Shown here piece by piece: positions 63,172 through 64,000 of a DNA stretch of 64,000 bases. The translations under genes were made by a program, and so were the position numbers. The notes below the pieces were generated by a model. The model was not told where the DNA came from and made no database searches. It worked only from the letters and a program-made list of their open reading frames with translations. Numbering within the stretch: position 1 is the stretch's first letter; the number at the start of each line of letters is the position of its first letter. The stretch spans positions 806,001 to 870,000 of the forward strand of contig NZ_WPIN01000001.1 in NCBI RefSeq assembly GCF_009754945.1. The letters are read 5' to 3'. The stretch is from Spirosoma arboris. Its GTDB lineage: Bacteria > Bacteroidota > Bacteroidia > Cytophagales > Spirosomataceae.

Positions 63172-63277
63172 CCACTAAGAATTGGTAGCTGTTGCTTCTG
63201 TTTTTAGGCTTACCAACAGTGCATCATACTTCATCCGTTGCTGACTATAACACATACATTTATACAGACACAAACGA

Positions 63278-64000
63278 ATGGCAGCTTATTTAGTAGGCTA
63301 TGATATTGGCAGTTCTTCCGTAAAAGTGGCTTTGGTCGATGCCAATACGGGGCAATTAGTTGCTTCGGCCACTAGCCCGGATCAGGAAATGAAAATCCTG
63401 TCTCCGCAATCGGGCTGGGGTGAGCAACAGCCCGAAGACTGGTGGCAGGAAGTAATCCGGGCAACTGGCCGATTGAAAAAAAAGTATCCATTTGATGGCG
63501 CTGATGTGCTGGCTATTGGTATTGCGTATCAGATGCACGGCCTGGTGGTCGTTGACAAAAACTTTGATGTACTACGACCCGCTATTATCTGGTGCGATAG
63601 TCGAGCCGTATCCATTGGACAGCAGGCCCTTCGTGATCTGGGTGAGACGTACTGTCTGGGCGATCTGCTTAATTCGCCGGGCAATTTCACGGCCGCTAAG
63701 CTAAAATGGGTAAAAGAGCATGAGCCTGAGGTGTATGAGCAAATCCATAAAATCATGCTTCCGGGCGACTACATCGCCCTGCGCCTGTCGGGGGAAGCAC
63801 AGACGACGATTTCGGGTTTGTCAGAAGGTATCTTGTGGGATTTTAAGAACAATCAGGTAGCTCAGCATCTGCTCGATTATTTTGCCATTGATCCGTCGCT
63901 CCTTTCCGATGTAGTGCCAACCTTTGGTTTTCAGGCCAAGGTAAGTCACGAGGCAGCTAATCTGTTGGGTCTGAAAGCAGGTACGCCCATTACCTATCGG
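63278..64000 (+). CDS. xylB: Xylulokinase (FGGY family), C-terminus beyond window
   Basis: An ATG at 63278 opens 241 residues without a stop to the window edge. MAAYLVGYDIGSSSVKVALVD contains the phosphate-binding DxGxxxxK pattern. GIAYQMHGLVV, IIWCDSRAV and the LPGDYIALRLSG stretch match xylulokinase (QMHG and W-C-D-S-R signature). The family is about 490 residues, so about half is present. It phosphorylates D-xylulose with ATP. Together with the NUDIX regulator and operators this suggests pentose use. Confidence 0.92.
   Translation, partial: MAAYLVGYDIGSSSVKVALVDANTGQLVASATSPDQEMKILSPQSGWGEQQPEDWWQEVIRATGRLKKKYPFDGADVLAIGIAYQMHGLVVVDKNFDVLRPAIIWCDSRAVSIGQQALRDLGETYCLGDLLNSPGNFTAAKLKWVKEHEPEVYEQIHKIMLPGDYIALRLSGEAQTTISGLSEGILWDFKNNQVAQHLLDYFAIDPSLLSDVVPTFGFQAKVSHEAANLLGLKAGTPITYR

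Noticed and set aside
1..64000. tRNA, rRNA, riboswitch or insertion sequence
   Set aside because: No cloverleaf, rRNA segment, aptamer or transposase gene was recognised, although short RNA genes cannot be excluded by eye.

Overview
The window looks like chromosome from a Spirosoma-like member of the Cytophagales (Bacteroidota). This rests on three things seen in the sequence: outer-membrane receptors with a carboxypeptidase-regulatory-like N-terminal domain, promoter -7 boxes of the TAnnTTTG type, and protein families common in that group (DUF418, DUF885, M13, NUDIX sugar regulators, very large FN3-repeat surface proteins). No rRNA, tRNA, integrase or transposase was seen. The genus is an inference.

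Region 1 (1-10.5 kb, minus strand) is a closely spaced run: serine hydrolase, two tandem DUF418 membrane proteins, an M20 amidohydrolase, two more serine hydrolases and a DUF885 protein cut by the window edge. It probably forms a peptide or amide hydrolysis operon. Region 2 (10.5-18.3 kb, minus) holds three paralogous histidine kinases, a stand-alone receiver and a broken fourth kinase. A fourth serine hydrolase with a membrane tail follows (18.4-20.3 kb). Near-identical operator-like boxes lie in front of the leading genes of all three units, in two cases as tandem pairs 21 bp apart, so they may form one regulon.

Region 3 (20.5-31.1 kb) carries two methyltransferases, a small secreted protein with four exact-length 23-residue repeats, an M13 peptidase, a GH1-like glycosidase, a run of LRR, ankyrin and beta-propeller proteins, and a Tat-exported amidase.

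Region 4 (31.3-37.5 kb) is the most unusual part. It holds a bacterial PARP1-like enzyme (WGR domain, helical linker, and an H-Y-E catalytic domain), a small possible winged-helix protein, two paralogous small proteins of unknown function and a divergent WYL regulator. Both small-protein genes have the same inverted-repeat operator at exactly the same distance from their start codons. This is the best candidate for an undescribed system.

Region 5 (37.6-56.5 kb) contains two TonB-dependent receptors (one with a His-rich partner, one next to a two-component system), an SDR, a large secreted glycosidase, an aldo/keto reductase, a barrel-less TonB-plug/macroglobulin-type protein, and small enzymes. 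Region 6 (56.8-62.2 kb) is a single 1,793-residue secreted protein of 19 FN3-like repeats. The window ends with a NUDIX-type sugar regulator, three tandem operators and the start of xylulokinase.

Many genes end in long, nearly perfect inverted repeats that often include the stop codon. One such palindrome lies in frame inside a histidine kinase gene.
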